16,270 nucleotides of DNA from an uncultured Eubacteriales bacterium (GCA_900547725.1 URHR01000045.1:1-16270), one strand, 5' to 3'; positions 6,173 to 14,871 are shown, counted from the first letter of the stretch. The notes: generated by a model from the letters alone, not told the origin. Program-made: numbers and translations.

Positions 6173-7699
6173 ATGAACGAAACTACTGAACGAACAACTG
6201 CGGCACCGGTGCTTCTCCGCATGGAAGAAATCGAAAAATCTTTCCCCGGAGTCAAAGCACTTGACCGCGTCAGCCTGACCGTGAAAGCAGGCACGGTTCA
6301 CGCACTGATGGGCGAAAACGGCGCAGGTAAATCCACGCTGATGAAATGCCTGTTCGGCGTTTATGCCAAGGACAGCGGTCATATTTATCTGGACGGCAAG
6401 GAAGTCAATTTCAAAAACGCCAAGGAAGCGTTGGAAAACGGCGTTGCCATGGTGCATCAGGAGCTGAACCAGGCGCTCAAGCGCAACGTAATGGACAATA
6501 TGTGGCTCGGGCGCTTCCCTACCGTTGCACGCGGACTTCCCTTTACAAGTGAAAAAAAGATGTACCAAGCGACCAAGGAGCTGTTTGACCGCCTCGGCGT
6601 GAATGTGGACCCGCGAACCGTGATGAGCAAAATGCCGGTCTCCCAACGCCAGATGGTGGAAATCGCAAAGGCGGTCTCCTACAACGCGAAGGTCATTGTA
6701 TTCGATGAACCGACCTCCTCGCTGACCGAGGACGAGGTGGAACATCTGTTCCGTATCATCAATATGCTGCGCGACGAAGGCTGCGCGATTATCTATATCT
6801 CGCACAAAATGAAGGAAATTCTGGAGATTTCGGACGAGGTTACGGTCATGCGCGACGGAAAGTGGATTGCCACCCGCAACGCAAAGGATCTGACAACCGA
6901 CGAAATTATCAAACTGATGGTGGGACGGGAGCTGACCAACGTCTATCCCCCGAAAACCAATCAGGCAGGCGATGTGCTTCTGAAAGTGGAGCATATGACC
7001 GCCATGTACAATAAGCTGAGCGATGTTTCGTTCCATGCACGGCGAGGCGAGATCATCGGTATCGCCGGTCTGGACGGCTCCGGCAGAACCGAATTGCTCG
7101 AAACGCTTTACGGTACAGCAACACGGAAGGAAGGAACCATTACGCTGGACGGGCGGGTCGTTCGGAATCGCTCGGCGCGGGAATCCATCCGCAACGGCTT
7201 TGCCCTTCTGACCGAAGAGCGGCGCGCCACGGGTATCTTCGGAATTCTGAACATCCGCGAAAATGCCACAATCTCCAGCCTTGACAAGGATCGCGTCGGT
7301 CCGTTTTTAAGCGAAAAGAAACGGCGCGAAAGCACCGAGCAGGTCATCCGGTCGATGCACGTCAAGACGCCGAATCAGGAAACAAAAATCCGCTCGCTTT
7401 CGGGCGGAAACCAACAGAAGGTCATTCTCGGACGTTGGCTTCTGACCGACCCGACTGTGCTTTTGCTCGATGAGCCGACGCGCGGCATTGACGTGGGCGC
7501 AAAATATGAAATCTACCAATTGATTATCGACCTTGCCGCAAAGGGCAAAACGGTGATTATGGTCTCAAGCGAAATGCCCGAGTTGCTCGGCGTATGCGAC
7601 AGAATCCTTGTCATGTCCGGCGGTCGTCTGGCGGGCGAGGTCAACGCAGAAACGGCTACGCAGGAAGAGATCATGGCGCTTGCCGCAAAATTTGCATAA
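6173..7699 (+). CDS. mglA: Sugar ABC transporter ATP-binding protein MglA (two fused ABC domains)
   Basis: This is the cytoplasmic ATPase of a galactose/methylgalactoside-type importer. The 508-residue protein holds two ABC cassettes in tandem, as in MglA/RbsA/XylG. Cassette 1 has Walker A GENGAGKST (47-55), a degenerate signature around VSQRQMVEIAKA (156-167), Walker B VIVFDEP (174-180) and H-loop H211. Cassette 2 has a Walker A without the lysine (GLDGSGRTEL, 299-308), a canonical LSGGNQQK signature (409-416) and Walker B VLLLDEP (429-435). Asymmetry of this kind is normal for the family. The start at 6173 is preceded by AGGA (6160-6163). mglC follows after 17 bp. The subtype (Mgl rather than Rbs or Xyl) rests on the adjacent MglB. 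Confidence 0.93.
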   Translation: MNETTERTTAAPVLLRMEEIEKSFPGVKALDRVSLTVKAGTVHALMGENGAGKSTLMKCLFGVYAKDSGHIYLDGKEVNFKNAKEALENGVAMVHQELNQALKRNVMDNMWLGRFPTVARGLPFTSEKKMYQATKELFDRLGVNVDPRTVMSKMPVSQRQMVEIAKAVSYNAKVIVFDEPTSSLTEDEVEHLFRIINMLRDEGCAIIYISHKMKEILEISDEVTVMRDGKWIATRNAKDLTTDEIIKLMVGRELTNVYPPKTNQAGDVLLKVEHMTAMYNKLSDVSFHARRGEIIGIAGLDGSGRTELLETLYGTATRKEGTITLDGRVVRNRSARESIRNGFALLTEERRATGIFGILNIRENATISSLDKDRVGPFLSEKKRRESTEQVIRSMHVKTPNQETKIRSLSGGNQQKVILGRWLLTDPTVLLLDEPTRGIDVGAKYEIYQLIIDLAAKGKTVIMVSSEMPELLGVCDRILVMSGGRLAGEVNAETATQEEIMALAAKFA

Positions 7700-7716
7700 C
7701 GGAGGAAAAACGGAAT

Positions 7717-8802
7717 ATGCCAACCGAAACCATCAAACGCAAAAACCGCCTGACACTGTGGTTTGAAAAGTTCCGCGCACAATCTGCGGCGGACAAGCGC
7801 AGGACCATCACGGACCTGCTGTTCAACAACGCCATGTATATCATCATCTTTATCGCAATCATTTATGTTGCGATTCGTGTACCGGCGTTTCTTTCCATGT
7901 CGTCCATCGTCAACATCATTTCCCTGACCGCCGCGAAACTGCCGATCGCACTCGGTATCGGCGGAGCGATCGTGCTGACGGGTACTGATATTTCCGCAGG
8001 TCGCGCGGTGGGACTTACCGCCTGCATTGCCGCGTCGCTCCTGCAGATGACAACCTACTCAAGCAAACTGTTCCCGAACCTCGGAGTCATGCCGCTTCCG
8101 GTTGTGATTCTGATCGTTCTTGCCGTGGGCGCGCTGATCGGATTGGTCAACGGCTTCTTCGTGGCAAAATTCAAGCTCCACCCCTTTATCGTCACCCTTT
8201 CCACACAGCTCATTCTGTTCGGTCTGATCCTGATGTACCTGATGATCGGCGGAAACAACGGACAGACGCTTTCGGGTCTGGACCCCTCCTACACGAACTT
8301 CGTGCGCGGCACGCTATTCACCATCGGCGGCGTGGCTGTCCCCCGCTATGTGCTCTATGCAATCATCCTGACCGCGCTGATGTGGGTCATCTGGAACAAA
8401 ACCAAGTTCGGTAAAAATATGTTTGCGGTCGGTTCCAATGAGGAAGCCGCGAATGTTTCGGGCGTAAATGTGTTCTGGACCATTATTCTGGTGTTCGTTC
8501 TCGCAGGCATGATGTACGGTATCACGGGCTTCATTGAAGGCGCACGGATCTCCTCTATCGCCGCGAATACGGGTCTGAACTACGAATCCGACGCAATTGC
8601 AGCCTGCGTCATCGGCGGTGTGTCCTTTGTCGGTGGCACGGGTAAGATCAGCGGCATTGTGGTTGGAGTATTCCTGCTCCAGATCATTTTCGTCGGTTTG
8701 AACTTCCTCTCTGTCGACCAGAATATGCTTTACGTCATTAAGGGTCTGATCATCCTCTTTGCCTGCGCGATCGATATGCGGAAGTATCTGGCGAAGAAAT
8801 AA
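7717..8802 (+). CDS. mglC: Sugar ABC transporter permease MglC
   Basis: This is the integral membrane channel of the Mgl importer, of the BPD_transp_2 (ribose/galactose permease) family. The 361-residue protein has many hydrophobic helices beginning near residue 36. It carries the family motif GTDISAGRAVGL (89-100), the cytoplasmic coupling stretch TKFGKNMFAVGSNEEAANVSGV (split here as TKFGKNMFAVG and SNEEAANVSGV, 229-250) and GLNYESDAIAACVIGG (286-301). The reading frame is open further upstream, but GGAGG (7701-7705) points to the ATG at 7717, giving the normal N-terminus and avoiding overlap with mglA. It forms a heteromeric transporter with MglA and receives sugar from MglB. Confidence 0.93.
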   Translation: MPTETIKRKNRLTLWFEKFRAQSAADKRRTITDLLFNNAMYIIIFIAIIYVAIRVPAFLSMSSIVNIISLTAAKLPIALGIGGAIVLTGTDISAGRAVGLTACIAASLLQMTTYSSKLFPNLGVMPLPVVILIVLAVGALIGLVNGFFVAKFKLHPFIVTLSTQLILFGLILMYLMIGGNNGQTLSGLDPSYTNFVRGTLFTIGGVAVPRYVLYAIILTALMWVIWNKTKFGKNMFAVGSNEEAANVSGVNVFWTIILVFVLAGMMYGITGFIEGARISSIAANTGLNYESDAIAACVIGGVSFVGGTGKISGIVVGVFLLQIIFVGLNFLSVDQNMLYVIKGLIILFACAIDMRKYLAKK

Positions 8803-8861
8803 GAGATTCCGAACTGCACAAACAGCAAAACCGCACTGCTCTTTTTGAAAGGAGAACGACC

Positions 8862-9251
8862 GTGGAAACCGAAGAAAGAAAGCAGAATCAAGAACAAGAA
8901 CAAAACTCTGTCCAAATCAAGCGGAAAGGCGGACTGTACGCAAAAGTCAAAATGTCGGTACGGAGTGCAAACATTCTGGTTTTGGTACTTGCAATCGTTC
9001 TGATTGGGGCTATGATCTTTGTTATCTCGCACAACGGGTTCACGGTCAGCTTTGAGACGAACGGCGGTTCTTCGGTTTCGAGTGTGCGGGTTCTGCACGG
9101 AGAAACAGTTCCGCAGGAACAGATCCCGACGCGCGAGGGCTACGTCTTTACGGGGTGGTACTCCGACCGCGCCTGCACCGTTCCGTGGGCGATAGAATCC
9201 GATGTGGTCACGGGCAGCCTGACCCTTTACGCAGGGTGGGCTGAGAAGTAA
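8862..9251 (+). CDS. Small membrane-anchored InlB B-repeat (Flg_new) protein
   Basis: This 129-residue protein has a polar, glutamine- and lysine-rich cytoplasmic head (1-35), one transmembrane helix (about 36-56) and a single extracellular beta-grasp repeat (60-126). The repeat has the Listeria/Bacteroides pattern: VSFETNGG, GYVFTGWYSD and LTLYAGW. Such repeats usually occur in tandem in large cell-surface proteins, and one copy on a membrane anchor is unusual. The start is GTG at 8862 after AAAGGAG (8848-8854); no ATG is available nearby. It lies 59 bp after mglC with no terminator between them, so it is probably the last gene of the mgl operon, and repeat R2 follows its stop. It could act as an accessory to the binding protein or the sensor kinase; there is no direct proof. 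Confidence 0.8.
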   Translation: METEERKQNQEQEQNSVQIKRKGGLYAKVKMSVRSANILVLVLAIVLIGAMIFVISHNGFTVSFETNGGSSVSSVRVLHGETVPQEQIPTREGYVFTGWYSDRACTVPWAIESDVVTGSLTLYAGWAEK

Positions 9252-9254
9252 CCG

Positions 9255-9435
9255 GAAAGACCGCGGGGAGGGAGAGAGACTGTTTTCTGTGGGTCTCTCT
9301 CCCTCCCCTCACCCCTCCTGCTCTCCCCGAACTTCCCTGCCCGATAACCGCCGATTTTAAGAATAAAATCGATTCAAACCAAATCGGCGGTTATCGGGCA
9401 GGGATTTTTGGATTTTGGAGGCGGTGTGGCATCCT
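9255..9435 (+). repeat. Intergenic repeat R2 with a perfect 24-bp core palindrome
   Basis: This is the second copy of the element family. A proximal hairpin with perfect 16-nt arms (9265-9280 and 9293-9308, GGGGAGGGAGAGAGAC type) is followed by a CCCCTCACCCCTCC linker, the conserved CCCCGAACTTCC and a perfect inverted repeat (arms 9334-9357 and 9381-9404, 23-nt spacer). GATTTTTGG and a shortened distal block (GGAGGCGGTGTGG) come next. The core sequence is unrelated to those of R1 and R3, and the conserved GAAGTT on the exit side is missing. It probably terminates the mgl operon. Confidence 0.75.
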
Positions 9436-9462
9436 GTAATATCGCTTTTTTTCCTTTGAATC

Positions 9463-9491
9463 TTGCTTTTTGGCGGAAAAGATGGTATAAT
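9463..9491 (+). promoter_or_regulatory. Near-consensus promoter of the sensor operon
   Basis: A -35 TTGCTT (9463-9468), a 17-bp spacer and a perfect -10 TATAAT (9486-9491) are preceded by TGG (extended -10). It is stronger-looking than the mglB promoter, which fits steady expression of the regulator, kinase and sensor. Confidence 0.8.
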
Positions 9492-9521
9492 AAAAGCAGA
9501 ACGAATCCGTCAAAGGAGGAC

Positions 9522-11129
9522 ATGACGTTGCATTATACCGTCCTTGTAGTGGATGACGAGCAGGATCAGCGACAGGCAATTATTGAGCGCGTGCGTTGGG
9601 CAGACGCGGGGTTTGAGGTCGTGGGCGAAGCGGAAAACGGTGTGGAGGCTCTGGATCTGATTGAAGCGCTTGAGCCTGACCTGATTCTGACCGATATCCG
9701 GATGCCGATGATCTCGGGTCTGGAACTTGCGCGGCGGGTGCGGGAGGTGCGCCCCGCAACGCAGATTGTCATTCTCAGCGGCTACGACAGCTTCGAGTAC
9801 GCGCGCGAGGCAATCGACTACAACATCATCAGCTATCTGCTCAAGCCGATCTCTTCGGACGAGCTGTCGGCGGCGCTGTTTGACATCCGCAGGAAGATGG
9901 ACGAGCGGCTCGGGCAGTTGCTTCCGTCCCAAGACCCCGACATTGAGGCACAGTTGCACCGCCTGCGGGTGATTGAATTCCTGTTGCCGCTGATTCTCGG
10001 CGTCAACGAACTGAAGCAGGACGACGCGGATCTGCTTGCGAAAGCGCAGAGCCTCGGAATTGTCCCGTCCGGGATTTCCGCTCCGCGTTTCTGTTTTCTG
10101 GTATCGAAATTCAAGGCTGCCGACGGAAATTACGTTGCCAACAACCGTCACGCCGAATTCATCGACAATCTGTTTGCGCGCCACGGGGTGCACACCGAAA
10201 GCATCATCGCCTACCGCCGTGCGGTAACGTTGGTGGTTGTCGACGGAGGCGGGGCTCTGACCAACCTGTTGGAGCTTCCGCTGACCGAAACGGTACAGAC
10301 CGCGCGCAGGATGCTTTCCGAGCGTTGCACAATCGGCGTAAGCCGTGAATTCTCCGCATTTTCGGAATGCTCGAACGGGTATTTTCAGGCGGTGACCGCG
10401 CGGCGGTACACATCGGACGGCGCGGGCGACATCCGTTTCATCGACGACGAGGAAAAGAAAGAGGAACTTGCCATCGACCAAGCCGAAAAGGCGGTGGTCC
10501 TGTTGGAACAATTGCTCAAAGTCGGAACACAGGAGCAGTTGGACGACTTCGTCGAAGGGCTTTACCGTTCCGGAACGCGCGAAAACGCCAATCTGTTGGT
10601 CATTCAGATGATTGCAACGGTTTGCCGCGTTGTCAGTTCGGTTTCCGACCGTCCCGACGCGTTCCGTCTGCTCTCCTCAAATCCGCTCTTCTCCCGCATT
10701 ACCGCCAACAGCACGGAAGAGGCGACCAAGTCGGAGATTCTTGACTTCTGTATGCGCGCGCAGACCCTGATTACGCAATCCCGTAAACGCGAATCCGAGG
10801 TGCTGTGCGACCGCGTGGTTCGGATCATCGACGAACGCTTTTCCGACGAGAGTCTGTCTCTGGTCGGAGTCAGCAACGAGTTGGCGGTCAGCCCGAACTA
10901 TCTCAGCGCGCTCATCAAGAAAGTTCGGAAGAAGAATTTCATCACGCTTCTGACCGAGCGACGGATGCAGGCGGCGCACGATATGCTGCTCTGCTCCAAC
11001 ATGAAGATTGCGGAGATCACCGAGCGTTGCGGCTACAGCGATCAGCATTATTTCAGCTACTGTTTCAAAAAATTCTACGGAGAGTCCCCCAACCGCATTC
11101 GGCAGACTGCAGCGGGAGACCCATCCTGA
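9522..11129 (+). CDS. AraC-type response regulator (YesN-like)
   Basis: This is a DNA-binding response regulator of 535 residues. The N-terminal receiver domain has the acidic pair D11/D12, phospho-acceptor D58 (LILTDIRMP), S86 and K108 (LLKPIS). A long middle region without a recognised motif follows (about 130-425), then a C-terminal AraC-type pair of helix-turn-helices (about 430-530) with SPNYLSALIKKV and IAEITERCGYSDQHYFSYCFKKFYG (shown in parts: IAEITERCGYSD, QHYFSYCFKKF). It is the partner of the downstream kinase and probably activates mglBAC. Start choice: the ATG at 9522 is only 2 nt from GGAGG (9515-9519), whereas an in-frame TTG at 9528 has ideal 8-nt spacing, so the true start may be two codons later. 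Confidence 0.92.
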   Translation: MTLHYTVLVVDDEQDQRQAIIERVRWADAGFEVVGEAENGVEALDLIEALEPDLILTDIRMPMISGLELARRVREVRPATQIVILSGYDSFEYAREAIDYNIISYLLKPISSDELSAALFDIRRKMDERLGQLLPSQDPDIEAQLHRLRVIEFLLPLILGVNELKQDDADLLAKAQSLGIVPSGISAPRFCFLVSKFKAADGNYVANNRHAEFIDNLFARHGVHTESIIAYRRAVTLVVVDGGGALTNLLELPLTETVQTARRMLSERCTIGVSREFSAFSECSNGYFQAVTARRYTSDGAGDIRFIDDEEKKEELAIDQAEKAVVLLEQLLKVGTQEQLDDFVEGLYRSGTRENANLLVIQMIATVCRVVSSVSDRPDAFRLLSSNPLFSRITANSTEEATKSEILDFCMRAQTLITQSRKRESEVLCDRVVRIIDERFSDESLSLVGVSNELAVSPNYLSALIKKVRKKNFITLLTERRMQAAHDMLLCSNMKIAEITERCGYSDQHYFSYCFKKFYGESPNRIRQTAAGDPS

Positions 11130-11141
11130 AGGAGGTTCGAT

Positions 11142-12890
11142 ATGCGAACCGGAAAACATCCGCACAGCCATCCGACGGTTCGTCTGCGCACCATTACGCT
11201 GTTGTCGGTCACGCTTGCCGTGCTGATTTCGGTAAGCGTCTGCATTGCGGTATTCGCAAGCGTTTACAGCAAAACGGTTCTGCAGGACGCACAGGTCAAT
11301 GCCGGGCAGGCGGTGGAACAGACCGCTACGGAGGTCGGCAACCGGCTGGACGGAATGAAAGCCAAACTGACCGCCATCAGCGGCATGGTGCGCGAATGCG
11401 CGACCACCGCGGATTTTTCCGCCCGCATTGCCGCGCTGACGGCGGTTGAGCGCGAGATTTTTGCCGTGACGGTCTACGACCGCGACGGCGGAATTGCGGT
11501 CACCGTGGGAAGCGGAGACGCCCGCAAGGAAACGCCCCTGCGCGACCTCTCCTTCAACCGCGCGCTGCTTGAATCCGCTTCCGGTTTCGCGCTTTCCGCG
11601 CCGCATGTGCAGACCTTATTCGAGGGCGTTTATCCATGGGTGGTAACGCTCGCCGTGCGCACGGAGGAACCCGTTTTCTCCACAGGCGCTTTCATTGCAA
11701 TCGACTTCGGCTTCTCGGAGCTTGCGGGGTACATCGACAAGGTCGGCGTGGGACGGCACGGTTACTGTTATCTCATGGACAGCGAGGGCACTTCTGTCTA
11801 TCATCCGCAACAGCAGCTGATCTTCTCGGGCTTGCGGGATGAGAACACCGCCTACATTGCCTCGCTTTCGGACGGCACACACACCGAACGGGATCGGATT
11901 TACTCCATCCGCACCGTTGCGGACAGCGACTGGCGCGTTGTGGGCGTGAGTTTCACCGATGAGGTGGCGGTTGAGAGGCGGACGCAGATCCTCGGGAGCA
12001 TTGCGATCTCTCTGGGGTGCAGTGCGGTCATTCTCTGCGCGGTGCTGTTGGTTTATTCCCGCTTTGTCAATCGCCCCGTGCGCGAATTGGCGGGCGCAAT
12101 GAAACGGTTTGAATCCGCCGCCGACAGTTTTCGCTATACGGCTCCCCCGACTGCGGTAACCGAGCTCCAAACGCTTTCCGACAGTTTCGGACATCTGACC
12201 GCGCGGGTTCTGGAACTGATGGAAGAGATCCGCCGCGAGGAAACCGAATTGCGCATGACCGAACTGAAAGCGCTTCAGGCGCAGATCAACCCGCATTTTC
12301 TTTACAACACACTCGATTCGGTTCAGTGGATGTGCGAACGGGGCAAAACCGAGGACGCCGCGCGGATGGTGCGGGCGCTTGCAAAGCTGTTCCGCATCAG
12401 CATCAGTCGCGGGCATGAACTGATTCCGCTCTCGGATGAATTGGAGCACGCGCGGAGCTATCTGGTGATTCAGAGTTTCCGCTACCGCGACCAGTTCTCC
12501 TACCGTTTTGATGTTGACGAACATCTCGGGCATTACCTGTGCAACAAGATCACGATTCAGCCGCTGATTGAAAACGCGATCTACCACGGCATTGACCGCA
12601 TGGTGGACGAGGGAGAGATCGTCATTTCGGTTCACGAAGCGGCGGATAACCCGAACGATATTCTGATTACCGTTTCCGACAACGGCGTTGGCATGACCCC
12701 CGAGCAATGTCGGAAAATCCTGCAAAAAGCGCGGAGCGATTCGGGCGGAATCGGGGTCAAGAACGTCAACGACCGTCTGAAAATCCGCTTCGGCGAGCGC
12801 TTTGGCATCACGCTGAAAAGCGAGCAGGATGTCGGCACGGTTGTAACCGTCCGCATTCCGAAAATCACCGACGAGGAGGAACAGCCATGA
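11142..12890 (+). CDS. YesM-type sensor histidine kinase
   Basis: This membrane sensor kinase of 582 residues has a first transmembrane helix at about 17-40, a roughly 240-residue extracytoplasmic sensing region (41-282) that looks like a dCache-type double sensor (GVGRHGYCYLMDSEGTSVYH, GVSFTDE), a second helix at about 283-307 and a HAMP linker (308-360). The phospho-acceptor domain of the LytS/YesM class has H385 (QAQINPHFLYNTLDSV). The ATPase domain has the N box PLIENAIYHG (474-483), DNGVGM (513-518) and GGIGVKNVNDRL (535-546). It starts 12 nt after the regulator stop, with AAGGAGG at 11129-11135. Its TGA overlaps the ATG of the next gene (ATGA), coupling it to a sugar-binding protein that is probably its ligand-presenting partner. 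Confidence 0.93.
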   Translation: MRTGKHPHSHPTVRLRTITLLSVTLAVLISVSVCIAVFASVYSKTVLQDAQVNAGQAVEQTATEVGNRLDGMKAKLTAISGMVRECATTADFSARIAALTAVEREIFAVTVYDRDGGIAVTVGSGDARKETPLRDLSFNRALLESASGFALSAPHVQTLFEGVYPWVVTLAVRTEEPVFSTGAFIAIDFGFSELAGYIDKVGVGRHGYCYLMDSEGTSVYHPQQQLIFSGLRDENTAYIASLSDGTHTERDRIYSIRTVADSDWRVVGVSFTDEVAVERRTQILGSIAISLGCSAVILCAVLLVYSRFVNRPVRELAGAMKRFESAADSFRYTAPPTAVTELQTLSDSFGHLTARVLELMEEIRREETELRMTELKALQAQINPHFLYNTLDSVQWMCERGKTEDAARMVRALAKLFRISISRGHELIPLSDELEHARSYLVIQSFRYRDQFSYRFDVDEHLGHYLCNKITIQPLIENAIYHGIDRMVDEGEIVISVHEAADNPNDILITVSDNGVGMTPEQCRKILQKARSDSGGIGVKNVNDRLKIRFGERFGITLKSEQDVGTVVTVRIPKITDEEEQP

Positions 12891-13861
12891 AGCACACAAA
12901 CAAATGCGTTGCCGCTCTTTTGGCGCTTCTTCTGCTCTGCTTTCCGCTTGCCGCCTGTCGGAAAAGCGGCGGAACGGTCACCCGGATTGCGGTCATCGTC
13001 AAGGCAGTGGACTCGGACTTCTGGCACGCGGTGAAGAGCGGCGTGGAGGCGGCTGCAACCGAATACAACGTTTCCGTAACCTTTGAAGGACCTGAAAACG
13101 AGGAGGATTTTGAAGCGCAGAACCGCATGATTGCGGACGCGGTTCAGAACGGCGCGGATGTAATCGTCCTCTCCGCGATCGACTACGACAAAAATGCCGC
13201 CGCCGTGAACGCCGCCGTGCGGAGCGGCACAAAGGTCATTGCCATTGACAGCGGCGTTAACAGCGCGCTTGTCAGCCAATTCATCGGAACAAACAACGAT
13301 GAAGCGGGCGTTGCGGCGGCGCGGGCGGCTGTGGATTTCACGCCTGCGGACGGTGCAAAAATCCGCATCGGGTTGGTCAACTACATGACCGACACCGCAA
13401 ACGGACGGCGGCGTGAGAAAGGCTTCCGCACCTATCTTGCAGGCCTTGCGAATGCGGAGATTGTTGCCACGGTCACCGCCGACAGCAACGAGGAAAGCGC
13501 CACCGCCTGCGCGAAAGAACTGCTCCGCGCGCATCCCGAGATCAATGTTCTGGTCGGCTTCAATGAATGGATGACTCTTGGGATCGGAAATGCAATCCAT
13601 ACGCTTGGGTGCGCAGACCGTGTCCGCGGCGTCGGGTTTGACTCCAACATCCGCTCGGTCGGACAGTTGGAATGCGGCGAAATGGACGCGTTGATCGTGC
13701 AGAATCCGTTTGCCATCGGCTATCTCGGCGTTCGGAACGCGGCGCTCCTTGCCTCGGGCGATGACATCGGCTCTGCCGAAATCGCAACCGACATGACGAC
13801 GGTCACACAATCGAATATGTTTGACGCGGACATTCAGAAAATTCTGTTCCGGTACAATTAA
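12887..13861 (+). CDS. Sugar-binding lipoprotein, probable sensor subunit of the kinase
   Basis: This 324-residue periplasmic-binding-fold protein of the ribose/galactose-binding class (Peripla_BP_4) has a lipoprotein signal peptide with lipobox LAAC (C24). Residues at positions where the family binds sugar are visible: F45/W46 (DSDFWHAV), D121 (AIDSGV), N136/N137 (GTNNDEAG), the arginines at 174-176, N226 (VGFNEW), D252 (GFDSN) and Q272 (VQNPFA). It lacks the calcium loop of MglB. The frame is open upstream, but GAGGAGG (12873-12879) supports ATG 12887, overlapping the kinase stop by 4 nt. No ATPase or permease is encoded with it, while the complete MglBAC set lies nearby, so I infer a sensing role like XylFII with LytS rather than transport. 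Alternatively it may be a second binding protein feeding MglAC. Confidence 0.88.
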   Translation: MKHTNKCVAALLALLLLCFPLAACRKSGGTVTRIAVIVKAVDSDFWHAVKSGVEAAATEYNVSVTFEGPENEEDFEAQNRMIADAVQNGADVIVLSAIDYDKNAAAVNAAVRSGTKVIAIDSGVNSALVSQFIGTNNDEAGVAAARAAVDFTPADGAKIRIGLVNYMTDTANGRRREKGFRTYLAGLANAEIVATVTADSNEESATACAKELLRAHPEINVLVGFNEWMTLGIGNAIHTLGCADRVRGVGFDSNIRSVGQLECGEMDALIVQNPFAIGYLGVRNAALLASGDDIGSAEIATDMTTVTQSNMFDADIQKILFRYN

Positions 13862-13884
13862 AAATTAAAAAAGGAGCGATTATC

Positions 13885-14871
13885 ATGTACACTGCAGATG
13901 CAAACCGTTATACCGACATGATCTACAACCGTTGCGGCGCATCGGGATTGAAGCTCCCCGCCGTTTCACTCGGTCTTTGGCACAACTTCGGCGACACCTC
14001 CCCTTTTGAAAACATGAAAGCGCTTTGCTTCACGGCTTTTGACCACGGCATCACACACTTTGACCTTGCCAACAACTACGGGCCTGAACCGGGTGCGGCG
14101 GAGCGCAATTTCGGGCGCATTCTGCGCGAAGAATTCGGCGCTTACCGTGACGAACTGATTATCAGCACGAAGGCCGGTTACACGATGTGGGATGGTCCTT
14201 ACGGGGACTGGGGAAGCCGAAAGTATCTGCTTTCCAGTCTTGACGCGAGCCTTTCGCGGCTCGGGCTTGATTATGTGGACATTTTCTACCACCACCGCCC
14301 CGACCCCGAAACGCCGCTTGAAGAGACGATGGGTGCGCTTGCGCAGGCTGTGAGAAGCGGAAAGGCGCTCTATGCGGGGCTTTCCAACTACGACGGGGCG
14401 CGCTTGGAGGCGGCTTGCGCGATTCTGACCGATCTGGGCTGCCCGTTCATCATCAACCAGAACCGCTACTCGATCTTTGACCGCACGATTGAGCGCAACG
14501 GGTTAAAGGAGACCGCGGTCAGGCTCGGCAAGGGCATCATTGCGTTCAGTCCTCTGGCGCAGGGACTGCTTACGGATCGCTATCTCAAGGGCATTCCCGC
14601 AGACAGCCGCATTGCGACCGACGGCAGATTCCTGCATGCGGACGCGCTGACCCCCGAGCGCCTGTCGCAGATTCGGGGACTTGCCGATATTGCCGCGGCG
14701 CGTGGCCAGTCTTTGGCGCAGATGGCTTTGGCTTGGGATCTTCGCGACGGCGCTGTGACTTCGGTTCTGATCGGTGCTTCAAAGCCCGAGCAGATTCTCG
14801 ACAACCTCGCCGCCCTTGGCAACGTCTCGTTTTCGCCGGACGAGCTTAGGGAGATTGATAGGTTGAGTTAA
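13885..14871 (+). CDS. Aldo/keto reductase, YghZ (L-glyceraldehyde-3-phosphate reductase)-like
   Basis: This is a 328-residue cytoplasmic NADPH-dependent oxidoreductase with a TIM barrel. The catalytic tetrad of aldo/keto reductases is present: D60 and Y65 (FDLANNYGP), K96 (STKAGYTMW) and H137 (FYHHRPDPETP). Cofactor-binding segments are FSPLAQGLLTDRYL (221-234) and VLIGASKPEQILDNL (294-308). The DLANNYGPEPGAAE and GPYGDWGSRKYL stretches closely match the AKR14/YghZ group, which reduces L-glyceraldehyde 3-phosphate and methylglyoxal. AAGGAG (13871-13876) lies 8 nt before ATG. Only 23 bp separate it from the binding-protein gene, so it is probably the last gene of the sensor operon. It might process an imported sugar or detoxify methylglyoxal made at high sugar flux; the substrate cannot be read from sequence. 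Confidence 0.9.
   Translation: MYTADANRYTDMIYNRCGASGLKLPAVSLGLWHNFGDTSPFENMKALCFTAFDHGITHFDLANNYGPEPGAAERNFGRILREEFGAYRDELIISTKAGYTMWDGPYGDWGSRKYLLSSLDASLSRLGLDYVDIFYHHRPDPETPLEETMGALAQAVRSGKALYAGLSNYDGARLEAACAILTDLGCPFIINQNRYSIFDRTIERNGLKETAVRLGKGIIAFSPLAQGLLTDRYLKGIPADSRIATDGRFLHADALTPERLSQIRGLADIAAARGQSLAQMALAWDLRDGAVTSVLIGASKPEQILDNLAALGNVSFSPDELREIDRLS

Noticed and set aside
9408..9521. N-terminal extension of the response regulator from an ATG at 9408
   Set aside because: It would run through the promoter and the end of repeat R2, and the receiver domain already starts normally at 9522 or 9528.
524..12899. Long open frames antisense to rarA (524-1489), pyk (1995-3560), mglB (4771-6294) and the kinase (11616-12899)
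   Set aside because: They lie opposite well-recognised genes, have no family-like motifs and arise from GC-rich codon use on the real strand.
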